Assembly (NCBI RefSeq): GCF_004217175.1
Contig: NZ_SHKI01000008.1
Location: forward strand, 1-64,000
Origin: Leucobacter luti
GTDB taxonomy: Bacteria > Actinomycetota > Actinomycetes > Actinomycetales > Microbacteriaceae
Reading direction: 5' to 3'
Length of the DNA stretch: 64,000 bases
The notes beneath the pieces were generated by a model. It made no database searches. It was not told the DNA's origin and worked only from the letters and a program-made list of their open reading frames with translations. How positions within the stretch are numbered: position 1 is the stretch's first letter; every line of letters begins with the position of its first letter. A program made the translations under genes and the position numbers. Shown here piece after piece: positions 34,073 through 44,362 of the stretch.

Positions 34073-34363
34073 TTAGGCCGCACACTCCGCGCAAATCGGA
34101 CCGAGGTCCGTCTGGTGATCCATCTGCGAGCGGTGGCGCACCAGGAAGCAGCTCACGCAGGTGAACTCGTCGTCCTGCTGCGGAAGCACGACCACATCGA
34201 GTTCAACATCTGACAGATCCGATCCGCCAAGATCGAAACTGGGGTTGTCGGCGTCCTCCGAGTCGAGGCCGGAGGCACCCTTTGCGGGGCCGCGCTCTTT
34301 CAGCGCCTCAATGGAGTCGGCTTCTTCTTCGGACTTCCTGGGGGCGTCGTAATCAGTTGCCAT
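34073..34363 (-). CDS. DUF4193 zinc-ribbon protein
   Basis: The 96-residue protein starts at ATG 34363 after GGAG. The N-terminal half is acidic and disordered. The C-terminal part holds C-V-S-C-F-L-V-R-H-R and C-A-E-C, the four-Cys ribbon of the actinobacterial DUF4193 family. Function unknown; it regularly lies near sepH and dut in this group. Confidence 0.88.
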   Translation of the reverse strand: MATDYDAPRKSEEEADSIEALKERGPAKGASGLDSEDADNPSFDLGGSDLSDVELDVVVLPQQDDEFTCVSCFLVRHRSQMDHQTDLGPICAECAA

Positions 34364-34571
34364 AATCTCCTGCATTCCTGTGCCGCGCTTCGGCACCTCA
34401 ACCATCGAGCGGCCATAGTCTGCCGTACGACTCGCCTCTGATGCAACTCTGCAGCTCCGAGTTCTCTGTACGCGAACCGTCAGTGCGCGAAGTTTCCTAC
34501 GCGCCGCGTCAATACTGCCCCCGGCGGGCGAGATGTGTCACCCTAGTTCGCGAGCCAGGAAGGATGCGCCA

Positions 34572-35852
34572 ATGGATGAATTGCGCTTTGTGCGACGTGA
34601 GGATCAGACCCTCGTCGTCGCGAACGATGCCGGCCAAGAATTCACTCTCGTCGTCGACGACGCGGTGCTCAGCGAGCTTCGCAGCCTGAGCCGACGCGAG
34701 CGAGACACCGGAAAGGTGCGACCCCGCGAGATTCAGTCGCTGATCCGCGCGGGCAAGACCCGCGCCGAGATCATGGCGCAGACGGGCCTTGAAGAGTCGG
34801 ACATCGAACGCTACGAGGAACCGGTGCTGGCCGAGCGCCGCTACGTGCTGGAGCGCGCGCACGCGGTCCCCGTGCGGGCCGAGGCTCACGCCGACGCGGA
34901 CCAGCGCTTCGGCGCCGTAATCCAGGAGCGCCTCATCTCGCTCGGCGCAGACGCGAGCGAGTGGGCGTCGTGGCGCGACGAGGAGACCGGCTGGATGATC
35001 AGCCTGGAATTCATCTCGCACGATGTCGCCCACCGCGCCGTGTGGGCCTTTGAGCACCGCAAGGGCGCGCTCTCCCCCATCACCCCGGACGCCGTGAACC
35101 TCTCCAAGCAGGGCGAGGTCGGCGACCGCCTGATTCCTAAGCTTCGCGCCGTTGACAGCGGTGACGGGTCGGCGCGATTCGATTCCGGCGCGTTCGACAC
35201 CGTCGAACTCGCCCAGCCCCACGAGCCCGCGGACGCGACGCGCGCCGAGTCGGCTCAGGCGGAGCCGGAGGAGGAGATCACTCCGGAACGCGCGGAGGCT
35301 GACTACGAGCGCAAGCGCGAGATCGACCAGCGCGCGATCAAGACAAACGAGACGCAGCCCGTCGACCTCAGCCAGACCGCCGACCTGCTCGACGCGCTGC
35401 GCCGTCGTCGCGGCGAACGAGACGAGGCGAACCGCGCCGCGGCGCTCGCCGAGGTGGTTGATGCCGCACACGCGCCAGCCCCCGGAGCCGAGGAGCCGAG
35501 CGACACCACCGCCCAGCTCGAGCTCCCGGACCCAACCCCGCAGCCCTCGGAGGCTCGCGCCCGCAGCATCTGGGGCGCAAACGGTGTCAGCGGATCCCCC
35601 GCACCGGCCGGATCGCGCGGAGACGGCGGCAAGCTGGCCCCGGCCGCGCCGCAGACCGCGACCCCGGCGCCCACTGCGCCCCCACGGCTGCCCGCGGCCC
35701 CGGCGGTTCCCACGGCTCCCTCGTCGCCCACGGCCGGGGACGCCGGTGAAGCCCCGGAGGCTCCGGAGAAGCTCCCGAAGAAGGGGCGCGCGTCGATCCC
35801 CAGCTGGGACGACATCCTCTTCGGCACCCGCAGCGACGAAGACCCGAACTAG
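34572..35852 (+). CDS. sepH: Septation protein SepH
   Basis: The 426-residue protein starts at ATG 34572. Its N-terminal domain (about 1-110, DUF3071) has V-R-P-R-E-I-Q-S-L-I-R-A-G-K-T-R-A-E-I-M-A-Q, an HTH-like part, and continues through W-A-S-W-R-D-E. A long Ala/Pro/Glu-rich linker fills the rest, ending in I-P-S-W-D-D-I-L-F-G. SepH stimulates FtsZ assembly at the septum in Actinobacteria. The short C-terminal motif is typical of the family. Confidence 0.9.
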   Translation: MDELRFVRREDQTLVVANDAGQEFTLVVDDAVLSELRSLSRRERDTGKVRPREIQSLIRAGKTRAEIMAQTGLEESDIERYEEPVLAERRYVLERAHAVPVRAEAHADADQRFGAVIQERLISLGADASEWASWRDEETGWMISLEFISHDVAHRAVWAFEHRKGALSPITPDAVNLSKQGEVGDRLIPKLRAVDSGDGSARFDSGAFDTVELAQPHEPADATRAESAQAEPEEEITPERAEADYERKREIDQRAIKTNETQPVDLSQTADLLDALRRRRGERDEANRAAALAEVVDAAHAPAPGAEEPSDTTAQLELPDPTPQPSEARARSIWGANGVSGSPAPAGSRGDGGKLAPAAPQTATPAPTAPPRLPAAPAVPTAPSSPTAGDAGEAPEAPEKLPKKGRASIPSWDDILFGTRSDEDPN

Positions 35853-35985
35853 CTGCGAGGGTCGGCCGCTCCGGTGGCCGGCCGCTCCCGGGCACCGCGC
35901 TGCGGGCGGCCTTCGCGCGAGCCCGAAGCGCTGACCGCGGGGCACCCCACTCCCTGGCACCGCGCTGCGGGCCCGGGCGTGCTGC

Positions 35986-37254
35986 TCAGTCGTTGACGCT
36001 GGCGACTTCGTTGGCGACGGCGCCCACGCGGCTGCGCGCAGCGACTGCCGTGACCAACGCCCCGAATCCGGTTCCCGCGAGCGCGCCGCCGAGCGCGAGC
36101 GGCACCCCCCGCTCCTCATCGCTGAACGATCCGTGCTGCCCCACCATCGCGTGCACGCCCGGGTCGTCGGTGCTGAGCGTGTAGGCCACGCGCTTTCGAG
36201 CGGCGATGAGCACGTCGCCCAGGCGCTCCGCGACGCCCGGCGCGACCGGTCCGAACACGCCGCTCGCGATCGCCTCGTCGCGGGTACTCACCCACGCGCG
36301 GTCCCCCTCAGCGGCGGCCCAGCGCCGCTGCACCTCGGCGGGGTCAATGCCGGGCTCAAGGTAGAGCGAGCGGAACCGCGGTTCGCCACCGACCATCCCG
36401 ACACCGGCGAGCAGTTCGGGGTCCGAGTCGAGCAGCACCTGCTGCTGCGGCGCGACGTCTACGATGCCGTGGTCTGCCGTGACCACGACTCCGGTGTCGC
36501 CGGGCAGTGTCCGCAGGAAGTCTGCGAGTGCTGCGTCGAGCTGCTCAAGCCGCCGCACCCACTCGGCGCTCTCCACGCCGAACTCGTGCGCGGCCCGGTC
36601 AAGCTCATCGACGTAGAGATACATGACCGTCGGCTCGCCGCGCCGCAGCGCCTGGGAGCCAAGCGCAAAGCGATCCTCGATCCGTTGCCCGGGGAGGTAG
36701 TCCGCGCCCGTCAGAATCGCTTCGGTGAGGCCGCCGGAGGCGTGCGCCGGCCGTCCGATCACCACTGGGCGAGCTCCGAGAGCGGCGGCGTTCGCGAACA
36801 GCGGATCCGCGAGCTGCCACGAGCGCCGATCCGGAATCCCATCCCACTCGCTGAGGGTCGTCACGAGGCCGAGCTCCGGGTGCCGGATCCGGTATCCGAT
36901 GAGACCGTGGGCGCCGGGGAGGCGCCCGGTGGTGATCGTGGTGAGCGCCGCCCCGGTCGTCGACGGAGCGACAGTCTCGATCCTGCGCTGCGGCAGCCCC
37001 GAGAGCGTCGGCGCGTGGCCGCGGCGTGCGCGCAGATTGGCGTGACCGAGCCCGTCGACCACGATGAGCACGAGCGAGCGCAGCTTGGGCACCAGCCCAA
37101 GATCGAGGTCTTTGAAGCCGTCAGATCCGGCCCCGGGGTAGATCTCGGAGAGCGTGTCGCGCGGGTCGCGGCCAAGCCCTGAGGCGACGGCGGCAATTCC
37201 GCTTGGCAGAATCGCGGCAAGCCTCGCGCCGTTGTCGGCAGCTGTCGGTAGCAT
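35986..37254 (-). CDS. Alkaline-phosphatase-superfamily phosphodiesterase/nucleotide pyrophosphatase
   Basis: The 422-residue protein starts at ATG 37254. The fold is that of type I phosphodiesterases: V-V-D-G-L-G-H near residue 65, the nucleophile Thr in V-A-P-S-T-T-G-A-A near 95, D-E-L-D-R-A-A-H near 220, and V-T-A-D-H-G-I-V-D near 260, all metal-binding positions. The substrate is unknown. It faces parC head to head with only 10 bp between the start codons. Confidence 0.87.
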   Translation of the reverse strand: MLPTAADNGARLAAILPSGIAAVASGLGRDPRDTLSEIYPGAGSDGFKDLDLGLVPKLRSLVLIVVDGLGHANLRARRGHAPTLSGLPQRRIETVAPSTTGAALTTITTGRLPGAHGLIGYRIRHPELGLVTTLSEWDGIPDRRSWQLADPLFANAAALGARPVVIGRPAHASGGLTEAILTGADYLPGQRIEDRFALGSQALRRGEPTVMYLYVDELDRAAHEFGVESAEWVRRLEQLDAALADFLRTLPGDTGVVVTADHGIVDVAPQQQVLLDSDPELLAGVGMVGGEPRFRSLYLEPGIDPAEVQRRWAAAEGDRAWVSTRDEAIASGVFGPVAPGVAERLGDVLIAARKRVAYTLSTDDPGVHAMVGQHGSFSDEERGVPLALGGALAGTGFGALVTAVAARSRVGAVANEVASVND

Positions 37255-37264
37255 GATCTCCATT

Positions 37265-39715
37265 ATGACCGAATCGCCCGGAGCCCCCCACGAGATCGCC
37301 GGCGAACGCATCGAGGACATCGACATCTCGGAGGAGATGGAGGGTTCGTTCCTCGAGTACGCCTACTCAGTGATCTACTCGCGCGCCCTGCCTGATGCCC
37401 GTGACGGCCTCAAGCCTGTGCAGCGCCGCATCCTGTTCATGATGGACGACATGGGGCTGCGCCCCGAGAAGGGCCACGTCAAGTCGGCCCGCGTCGTGGG
37501 CGAGGTGATGGGCAAGCTCCACCCGCACGGCGATTCATCCATCTACGATGCGCTCGTGCGGCTCGCGCAGAGCTTCAACATGCGCCTCCCGCTCATCGAC
37601 GGCCACGGCAACTTTGGCTCACTCGACGACGGCCCGGCCGCCTCGCGGTACACCGAGGCGAGGCTCGCGGGCGCGGCGCTCGCGATGACCGACTCGCTCG
37701 ACGAGGACGTCGTAGATTTTGTCCCCAACTACGACAACCAGATCATGCAACCCGACGTGCTTCCGTCGGCGATCCCCAACCTCCTCGTCAACGGCGCCAG
37801 CGGCATCGCGGTCGGCATGGCCACTAACCTGGCCCCGCACAACCTGATCGAGGTCGTCGACGGTGCAAAACACCTGCTCTTCAACCCCGACGCCACCGTT
37901 GACGAGCTGATGGAGTACATCCCCGGCCCGGATCTCCCGGGCGGCGGCACCATCGTGGGCCTCGACGGGGTCAAGGACGCCTACCGCACGGGTCGCGGCG
38001 CGTTCCGCACGCGCGCGAAGGTCGCCGTCGAGCAGCTCGGGCCACGGCGCACCGGGCTCGTCGTCACGGAGCTGCCCTACCTCGTGGGCCCCGAGCGCGT
38101 CATCGAGAAGATCAAGCAGGGCGTCGAAGCGAAGAAGCTCTCCGGAATCTCGGACCTGGCGGATCTCACCGACCGCAAGAACGGGCTCCGCCTGGTCATC
38201 ACGCTGAAGACCGGATTCGCTCCGGAGGCGGTGCTTGAGCAGCTGTACCGCTACACGCCGCTCGAAGACTCGTTCAGCATCAACTCGGTCGCCCTGGTCA
38301 AGGGGCAGCCGCAGACGCTCGGGCTTCGCGAGATGCTGCGCGTATTCCTCGATCACCGCATTTCCGTGATCACCCGGCGCACCGAGCACCGCCTCGCGAA
38401 GCGGCGCGACCGCCTGCACCTCGTGGCCGGCCTGCTGATCGCGATCCTCGACATCGACGAGGTCATCCAGCTCATCCGCACGAGCGACGATTCCGAGACC
38501 GCCCGCACTCGACTGATGCAGGTGTTCGACCTCACTGAGGTGCAGGCGGAGTACATTCTCGAGCTACGGCTGCGCCGCCTCACCAAGTTCTCGCGCGTGG
38601 AGCTCGAGGCCGAGCGCGACGAGCTCAACGCCGAGATTGAGCGCCTCCTCGAGATTCTTGGGAGCGACGACCGCCTGCGCGGCGTTGTCGCTGAGGAACT
38701 CGACGCCGCTGCCACCGCGTGGGGCACGCCGCGCCGCACGCTCCTCACCGGCGCGGTGATCCGGCCCACGCGCACCGCGGCCGCGTCGGCGTCGCTCGAG
38801 GTCGCAGACACGCCCTGCTCAGTGCTGCTCTCGGTCACCGGACGCGCGCTGCGTGTCGATCGCGATCCCGAATCACCTGAATCAACCCGCGGGGCGCCGC
38901 GCGCCACCAAGCACGGCGCGGTGCGCTCGAGCGCGGAGGGTACGGTGCGCGGCGAGTTCGGCGCGCTGCTCTCTGATGGCACCCTGCACCGCTTCACCCC
39001 GGTCGACCTGCCGCTCGTGCCCGCCGCGAGCATCGCGTTCTCCGCAGGCGCCAAGCTGCTCGACTACCTCGGCGTCACCGACAAGAAGCTCAGCGTGGTG
39101 GGGATCACGGCACTCGACCAGGACACCCCGCTCGGGCTGTGTACCCTGCAGGGCACGGTGAAGCGCGTAGTGCTCACCGATCTGCCGGCAAAGCCGTCCT
39201 TCGAGGTCATCGGGCTCAAGGGCGACGATCAGCTCGTGGGCGCGTTCCCGGCGCCCGACGGCTCCGAGTTCGCGATCGTTACCAGCGATGCGCAGCTGCT
39301 CCGCTTCGACGCCGCCGCGGTGCGGCCGCAGGGGCGTCCGGCGAGCGGAATGGCCGGCATGCGTCTGGGGGCCGACGCGCGCGTGGTCTTCGCCGGCGCC
39401 GTCCCGGCCGGCGCCGAGGCGCGGGTGGTCACGATCGCCGACAGCTCGATCACCCTGCCGGGCACCGACGTGGCCACGGCGAAGATCACCGACTGGGCCG
39501 AGATCCCGCCAAAGGGCCGCGCCACCGGTGGTGTGCGCATCCAGCGCTTCCTCAAGTGGGAAGACCAGATTGCGTGCGCCTGGGTGGGCACGGGCGAGCC
39601 GCGCGCGCTCGCGGCCGACGGGTCCGCGCGCAAGCTCCCCACCGAGCTTGGCAAGCGCGACGGCTCGGGTCAGCCAATCGACGGCGCCGCGGCGTTCGTC
39701 GGCGAGGCACCCTGA
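37265..39715 (+). CDS. parC: DNA topoisomerase IV subunit A (gyrA-like)
   Basis: The 816-residue protein starts at ATG 37265. The catalytic Tyr is in [10 protein letters not shown], and the quinolone-determining stretch [18 protein letters not shown] precedes it. The C-terminal beta-pinwheel is short of the Gln-rich GyrA box, which favours topoisomerase IV over gyrase. parE lies 2.3 kb downstream in the opposite direction. With ParE it unlinks daughter chromosomes. Confidence 0.9.
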   Translation: MTESPGAPHEIAGERIEDIDISEEMEGSFLEYAYSVIYSRALPDARDGLKPVQRRILFMMDDMGLRPEKGHVKSARVVGEVMGKLHPHGDSSIYDALVRLAQSFNMRLPLIDGHGNFGSLDDGPAASRYTEARLAGAALAMTDSLDEDVVDFVPNYDNQIMQPDVLPSAIPNLLVNGASGIAVGMATNLAPHNLIEVVDGAKHLLFNPDATVDELMEYIPGPDLPGGGTIVGLDGVKDAYRTGRGAFRTRAKVAVEQLGPRRTGLVVTELPYLVGPERVIEKIKQGVEAKKLSGISDLADLTDRKNGLRLVITLKTGFAPEAVLEQLYRYTPLEDSFSINSVALVKGQPQTLGLREMLRVFLDHRISVITRRTEHRLAKRRDRLHLVAGLLIAILDIDEVIQLIRTSDDSETARTRLMQVFDLTEVQAEYILELRLRRLTKFSRVELEAERDELNAEIERLLEILGSDDRLRGVVAEELDAAATAWGTPRRTLLTGAVIRPTRTAAASASLEVADTPCSVLLSVTGRALRVDRDPESPESTRGAPRATKHGAVRSSAEGTVRGEFGALLSDGTLHRFTPVDLPLVPAASIAFSAGAKLLDYLGVTDKKLSVVGITALDQDTPLGLCTLQGTVKRVVLTDLPAKPSFEVIGLKGDDQLVGAFPAPDGSEFAIVTSDAQLLRFDAAAVRPQGRPASGMAGMRLGADARVVFAGAVPAGAEARVVTIADSSITLPGTDVATAKITDWAEIPPKGRATGGVRIQRFLKWEDQIACAWVGTGEPRALAADGSARKLPTELGKRDGSGQPIDGAAAFVGEAP

Positions 39716-39746
39716 CCCGGGTGCCGCCGGCCGCCCAGGCTTCGTC

Positions 39747-40148
39747 CTAACCGCCCGCGACCTCCCGGTCATCGTAGGCGGCGCGGTTTGCCACGACCGC
39801 GATCTGGTTCGCGGCCGCCCACTGCATGAGGCCCCGCACCGGCTCGTTGAGCGTGAGCCCGAGCTGGGTCATTGAGTACTCCACCCGGGGTGGGATCTCG
39901 GCGAAGGCCTCACGGGTGATCAGGCCGTCTCGCTCGAGGTTGCGGAGGGTCAGCGTCAGCATGCGCCGGGAAATCCCCGGCGTGGCGCGCAGCAGCTCCG
40001 TAAAGCGCGCGGGCCCGTCTTGGAGCGTGCGAATGAGCAGCAGGCTCCACTTGTCGCCGATGCGCTCGATCACCGAACGCATCACGTCCGGCCCATCAGC
40101 CTCGCAGAGCGCGTCCTCGCCGCACGTCGTGCTCACTCCGTCACCCAT
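39747..40148 (-). CDS. HxlR-family transcriptional regulator
   Basis: The 133-residue protein has the winged helix of the HxlR family (I-G-D-K-W-S-L-L-L-I-R-T-L, F-T-E-L-L-R-A-T-P-G-I-S-R-R-M-L-T-L-T-L-R-N-L-E-R-D-G-L-I, and P-P-R-V-E-Y-S-M-T-Q-L-G). A Cys near residue 15 may be redox-sensing, as in related regulators. It is transcribed away from the DoxX gene and likely controls it. Confidence 0.9.
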   Translation of the reverse strand: MGDGVSTTCGEDALCEADGPDVMRSVIERIGDKWSLLLIRTLQDGPARFTELLRATPGISRRMLTLTLRNLERDGLITREAFAEIPPRVEYSMTQLGLTLNEPVRGLMQWAAANQIAVVANRAAYDDREVAGG

Positions 40149-40215
40149 GGTGCTCCCTCGGTTACTCGCGTGTCACTCAGGCACGTTGCTGTACCGGGCT
40201 CCCGCACGGTAGAAA

Positions 40216-40239
40216 GTAACTCATCGTAACCACAGTAAC
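40216..40239. promoter_or_regulatory. Three GTAAC half-sites between hxlR-type and doxX-type genes
   Basis: gtaac occurs at 40216, 40226 and 40235, about one helical turn apart, and its complement gttac occurs at about 40160, beside the HxlR start. The spacing and position in the divergent promoter region fit an HxlR operator. Confidence 0.45.
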
Positions 40240-40260
40240 TTGAAGGAACTCTTACAACTC

Positions 40261-40623
40261 ATGAGCATTGCCGTCTGGATCGTTTCCGGCCTCCTCGCCC
40301 TCGCCTACCTCGCCGCGGGCGGGATGAAGCTCGTCCGCTCGAAAGCCGAGCTCCGCCCCACGATGGCGTGGGTGGAGGGCTTCTCCCCCGCCGCCATCAA
40401 GGTGATCGCCGCGCTTGAGGTGCTCGGCGGGATTGGCCTGATCCTGCCGCCGCTCACAGGGGTCGCGCCGTGGCTCGCGGTGGTCGCCGCGTTCGGCCTG
40501 GTCGCCGTGCAGATCGGGGCGATCGCGGTGCACATTCGCTACCGCGACCCGGCCGCGAAGCTGGTCCCCAACTTCGTCCTGCTGCTGCTCGCGCTCTTCG
40601 TCGCGGTCGGGCTGCTCCTCTAG
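40261..40623 (+). CDS. DoxX family membrane protein
   Basis: The 120-residue protein starts at ATG 40261; a TTG at 40240 is an alternative. Four membrane helices cover nearly the whole chain, with the DoxX-like pattern L-A-G-G-M-K-L and G-G-I-G-L-I-L-P-P-L-T-G. DoxX-like proteins are linked to quinone/thiol redox homeostasis in some species. Divergence from an HxlR-type regulator is a common arrangement. Confidence 0.88.
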   Translation: MSIAVWIVSGLLALAYLAAGGMKLVRSKAELRPTMAWVEGFSPAAIKVIAALEVLGGIGLILPPLTGVAPWLAVVAAFGLVAVQIGAIAVHIRYRDPAAKLVPNFVLLLLALFVAVGLLL

Positions 40624-40724
40624 CGGCGCGGTGCCCGCGGGCTGGGGGCTCGGGGCAGGGGTGCTGGGCCCTGAGCGCTGGGCCCTGGGCGCTGGGCTCT
40701 TGGCGCTGGGTTCTTGGCCCCGCC

Positions 40725-41636
40725 GCAAATCCGACCCCTTACTTCAGATCCGACCCGGCCTATCGGCCCAATGCGCCGGTGGACCGGGTCGGAACTGCGT
40801 GGACGGGGCGGTTCCGTGCGAGCGGGCGGCGCTGTGCGAGCGGGCGAGCCGCGGCCGCGGGCCGGGCCAGCCGGACGGCCGGGAGTACCCCGCCGCAGTT
40901 CAGTCGGTCTCGCAACCTCCCCGGTCGCGTGACCGTCTGCAGGACTGGTCGCAAATCCGACCCATTGCTTCAGATCCGACCCGGTTCAACAGGGCAACGG
41001 GCTGGTGGACCGGGTCGGTTCTGAGCAAGCGGGGCGGGTCTGCGCGATCGGGCGGTTCCGCGCGAGCGTGCGATCCCCCGGCTTCGAGGCGGGCCAGCTG
41101 GACCGCCGCGTACACCCCGCCGCCGTCCAGCCGCCCAACCGCTTCCTCGTCCGGAGGCACGGCCGCATGACAGGCCGCGGGACCGCTCGCAAATCCGACC
41201 CATTACTTCAGATCCGACCCGGTCTATCGGCCCCACGCGCCGGTGGACCGGGTCGGATCTGCGTGGACGGGGCGGATCTGTGCGAGCGGGCGGTTCCGTG
41301 CGAGCACTTCGGGTCTGCGCGATCGGGCGGTTCCGCGCGAGCGGGCGAGCCCCCGGCTTCGAGGCGGACCAGCTGGACCGCCGCGTACACCCCGCCGCCG
41401 TCCAGCCGCCCAACCGCTTCCTCGTCCGGAGGCACGGCCGCATGACAGGCCGCGGGACCGCTCGCAAATCCGACCCATTACTTCAGATCCGACCCGGTTC
41501 ATCAGGGCCGCGGGCTGGTGAAGCGGGTCGGATCTGCGTGAGCGGGTCGGATCTGCGTGAGCGGGTCGGATCTGCGTGAGCGGGTCGGATCTGCGTGAGC
41601 GGGTCGGATCTGCGCGAGGGGGTCGGATCTGCGCCA
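40725..41636. repeat. Intergenic array of tandem and inverted repeats between parC and parE
   Basis: Four large units start at 40725, 40951, 41189 and 41464, each opening with gcaaatccgaccc..ttact or ttgct and then cagatccgacccgg. Their intervals are 226, 238 and 275 bp. Each unit also holds the complement ccgggtcggatctg downstream, so a hairpin with 14-bp or longer arms can form. The array ends in six 19-bp units (gcgggtcggatctgcgtga) at 41523-41636. The 1.4 kb from 40624 to 42044 has no convincing gene. Apparent open frames here follow the repeat pattern. Confidence 0.85.
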
Positions 41637-42044
41637 GCGGGGCGAATTTAGGCGGCCGGGTCGGACCTGGTCGGGCGAACTGCGGGTGGGCACGCTCGGC
41701 CGCGCAAGGGGCGGCCAGCGAGTGACTGAGATGGCTCCGAGGCTGAGATCATGCGCCACGCCGCGCACACGGCGCCCGCAGAGCAGCGGGATCGTCACGG
41801 GGCCAGCCCATCAGCACCCCAAACAGGCGCGTGCGCCCGCGCCACGGGGCGCCGAGGCGACGGCGGAGCACAGGCACCCGCTCCGGGCGGGCCAACAGCC
41901 CACTGCAGGGCCAGGCAAGCCGCGGCGAGTCAGGTCATCCCACGGCAGGTCCGGACACGGCAGCACAGGCTAGGCAAGGCCAGGCCTGGACAAGGCAGGG
42001 ACAAAACCAACCCAGCCCAACCAGAACCAGAATCAGCCAGGCGG

Positions 42045-44165
42045 CTACGCGTCGATGCGGTCCCGGTCGAGGTCGTCGGCGTTCTCGATGATGAACTCCT
42101 TGCGGGGCGCCACCTCGTTGCCCATGAGCAGCTCGAACACCTGGGACGCCGCGTGGGCGTCTTCCACGCGGACGCGCCGCAGCGTGCGGTGCTCCCGGTC
42201 CATGGTGGTCTCCGCGAGCTGATCGGCGTCCATCTCGCCGAGCCCCTTGTACCGCTGGATGGGCTCCTGGTACTTCTTGCCGCGCTTGCGCAGGTCTGCA
42301 AGCAGCGTGTTGAGCTCGCGCTCGCTGTACGTGTAGATCACGTCGTTGGGCTTGCGCCCGGCGTTCTGCACGATCACGCGGTGCAGCGGCGGCACAGCCG
42401 CGTACACGCGCCCGGCCTCCACCATGGGCCGCATGTATCGGAAGAAGAGCGTGAGCAGCAGGGTGCGGATGTGCGCGCCGTCGACGTCGGCGTCGCTCAT
42501 GAGGATCACCTTGCCGTAGCGCGCCGAGTCGATGTCGAAGTCGCGCCCCGACCCCGCGCCGATCACCTTGATGATCGCGCCGCACTCGGCGTTGCTGAGC
42601 ATCTCGGCGACGGACGCCTTCTGCACGTTGAGGATCTTGCCTCGAATCGGGAGCAGCGCCTGAAACTCGCTGTCGCGAGCCGGCCGCGCCGTGCCGAGCG
42701 CGCTGTCGCCCTCGACGATGAAGATTTCGGTGTCGGCCACGTTCTTGGAGCGGCAGTCGATCAGTTTCGCGGGAAGCGAGGAGCTCTCGAGCGAGCTCTT
42801 GCGCCGGGCCGTGTCGCGCTGAGCGCGGAGGGCGATCCGCGCTTTCATCTCGGAGACCATCTTCTCGAGCAGGGCACCGGTCTGCGCCTTGTCCTGCTTC
42901 TTCGTGGACTCGTAGCGCTCGGTGAGGCCCTTGACGATGGCGCGGGACACGATCTGGCGCACGGCGGCCGTGCCGAGCACCTCCTTCGTCTGCCCCTCGA
43001 ACTGCGGCTCGGGGACGCGCACCGTGACCACCGCGGTGAGCCCGGTGAGGATGTCGTCCTTCTCGGGCTTGTCGCTGCCAGCCTTGAGCTTGCGCGCGTT
43101 CGTCTCGATCTGTTTGCGGAAGAACTTGGTGAGGCCCTGCTCGAAGCCGCTCATGTGCGTGCCGCCCTTGGGCGTCGAGATGATGTTCACGAAGCTCTGC
43201 ACGGAGGTGTCGTAGCCGGTCCCCCAGCGGAGCGCGATATCGACCTCGCACGTGCGCTCAACCTCGCGCGACACCAGGTGCCCGGTTTCCTCGTCCATCA
43301 CGGGCACGGTCTCAGTGAAGGTGCCGGAGTCGGTGACGCGCCACGTCTCGGTGAGCGGCGCGTCGACCGCGAGGTAGTCGACGAACTCGGAGAGGCCGCC
43401 CTCGTACTCGAAGCGGTGCACCTGCGGCGCGCCGGACTCGTCGAGCGACTCGGGCCGCTCATCGGTGATCTCGATCGCGAGGCCGGGGACGAGGAACGCG
43501 GTCTGTCGGGCGCGCGCCACGAGCGACTCGGGCTCGAACTTGGCGGAGGCGAGGAAGATCTGCGGATCGGCCCAGTACCGCACCCGCGTGCCCGTGACGC
43601 CCTTCTTGACCTTGCCGAGGACGCGCAGCTCAGATGAGTTCTCGAACGGCGTGAACGCGCTGTCTGGGCCGTCACCCGCGAAGATGCCGGGTTCGCCGTG
43701 CTTGAACGACATGCCCCAGGTCTTGCCATCGCGATCCACCTCGACGTCGAGCCGGGAGGAGAGCGCGTTGACCACGGAAGCACCGACGCCGTGCAGGCCG
43801 CCGGAGGAGGCGTATCCCCCGCCACCGAACTTGCCGCCCGCGTGCAGCTTGGTGAACACGAGCTCGACGCCGGAGAGCCCGCTCTTGGGCTCAATATCGA
43901 CGGGGACGCCGCGGCCGGTGTCCGTGACGGTGACGCTGCCGTCGGCGTGGAGCGTGATGCCGATCTGGTCCCCGTGCCCGGCGAGCGCCTCGTCGACCGA
44001 GTTGTCGATGATCTCCCAGAGGCAGTGCATGAGACCGCGCGAGTCGGTGGTGCCGATGTACATGCCTGGGCGCTTGCGGACGGCCTCGAGCCCCTCCAGC
44101 ACCGTGAGATGGCGTGCGGAGTAGTTCGACTCCGTCGACTGCCCTGCTGATCGCTGCGTCGCCAC
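42045..44165 (-). CDS. parE: DNA topoisomerase IV subunit B (gyrB-like)
   Basis: The 706-residue protein starts at GTG 44165, with GAGGAGA upstream. The GHKL ATPase domain has the Asn box E-I-I-D-N-S-V-D-E-A, D-T-G-R-G-V-P-V, and G-G-L-H-G-V-G-A-S-V-V-N-A-L-S. The TOPRIM domain has I-V-E-G-D-S-A-L-G, D-A-D-V-D-G-A-H-I. It ends with the GyrB C-terminal Q-R-Y-K-G-L-G-E-M. With parC it forms topoisomerase IV. Confidence 0.9.
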   Translation of the reverse strand: MATQRSAGQSTESNYSARHLTVLEGLEAVRKRPGMYIGTTDSRGLMHCLWEIIDNSVDEALAGHGDQIGITLHADGSVTVTDTGRGVPVDIEPKSGLSGVELVFTKLHAGGKFGGGGYASSGGLHGVGASVVNALSSRLDVEVDRDGKTWGMSFKHGEPGIFAGDGPDSAFTPFENSSELRVLGKVKKGVTGTRVRYWADPQIFLASAKFEPESLVARARQTAFLVPGLAIEITDERPESLDESGAPQVHRFEYEGGLSEFVDYLAVDAPLTETWRVTDSGTFTETVPVMDEETGHLVSREVERTCEVDIALRWGTGYDTSVQSFVNIISTPKGGTHMSGFEQGLTKFFRKQIETNARKLKAGSDKPEKDDILTGLTAVVTVRVPEPQFEGQTKEVLGTAAVRQIVSRAIVKGLTERYESTKKQDKAQTGALLEKMVSEMKARIALRAQRDTARRKSSLESSSLPAKLIDCRSKNVADTEIFIVEGDSALGTARPARDSEFQALLPIRGKILNVQKASVAEMLSNAECGAIIKVIGAGSGRDFDIDSARYGKVILMSDADVDGAHIRTLLLTLFFRYMRPMVEAGRVYAAVPPLHRVIVQNAGRKPNDVIYTYSERELNTLLADLRKRGKKYQEPIQRYKGLGEMDADQLAETTMDREHRTLRRVRVEDAHAASQVFELLMGNEVAPRKEFIIENADDLDRDRIDA

Positions 44166-44362
44166 TACGTGGATCTCCTCTGTTTTGATGACTCCCCTAC
44201 CCTAGGCCAGACCTCCGACACCGGCGTGCAGCCGTCCCGGCGAGTGCGGAAGCGGTGACACGGCTACGCGGTCAGCGAACCCGAGGGTTCCCCGTGGCAA
44301 TTCACACGCTGAACGTGTTTTGATAGACCTGTAACTGATTCACGAACGGACGGGAGGTCGCC

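Noticed and set aside
40470..41579. Several overlapping frames of 60-190 codons in the repeat array
   Set aside because: They are produced by the repeat units themselves, on both strands and in several frames, with repeating identical peptides.
41751..43637. 628-codon frame on the plus strand
   Set aside because: It is antisense to parE and starts in low-complexity intergenic sequence. No domain is visible.
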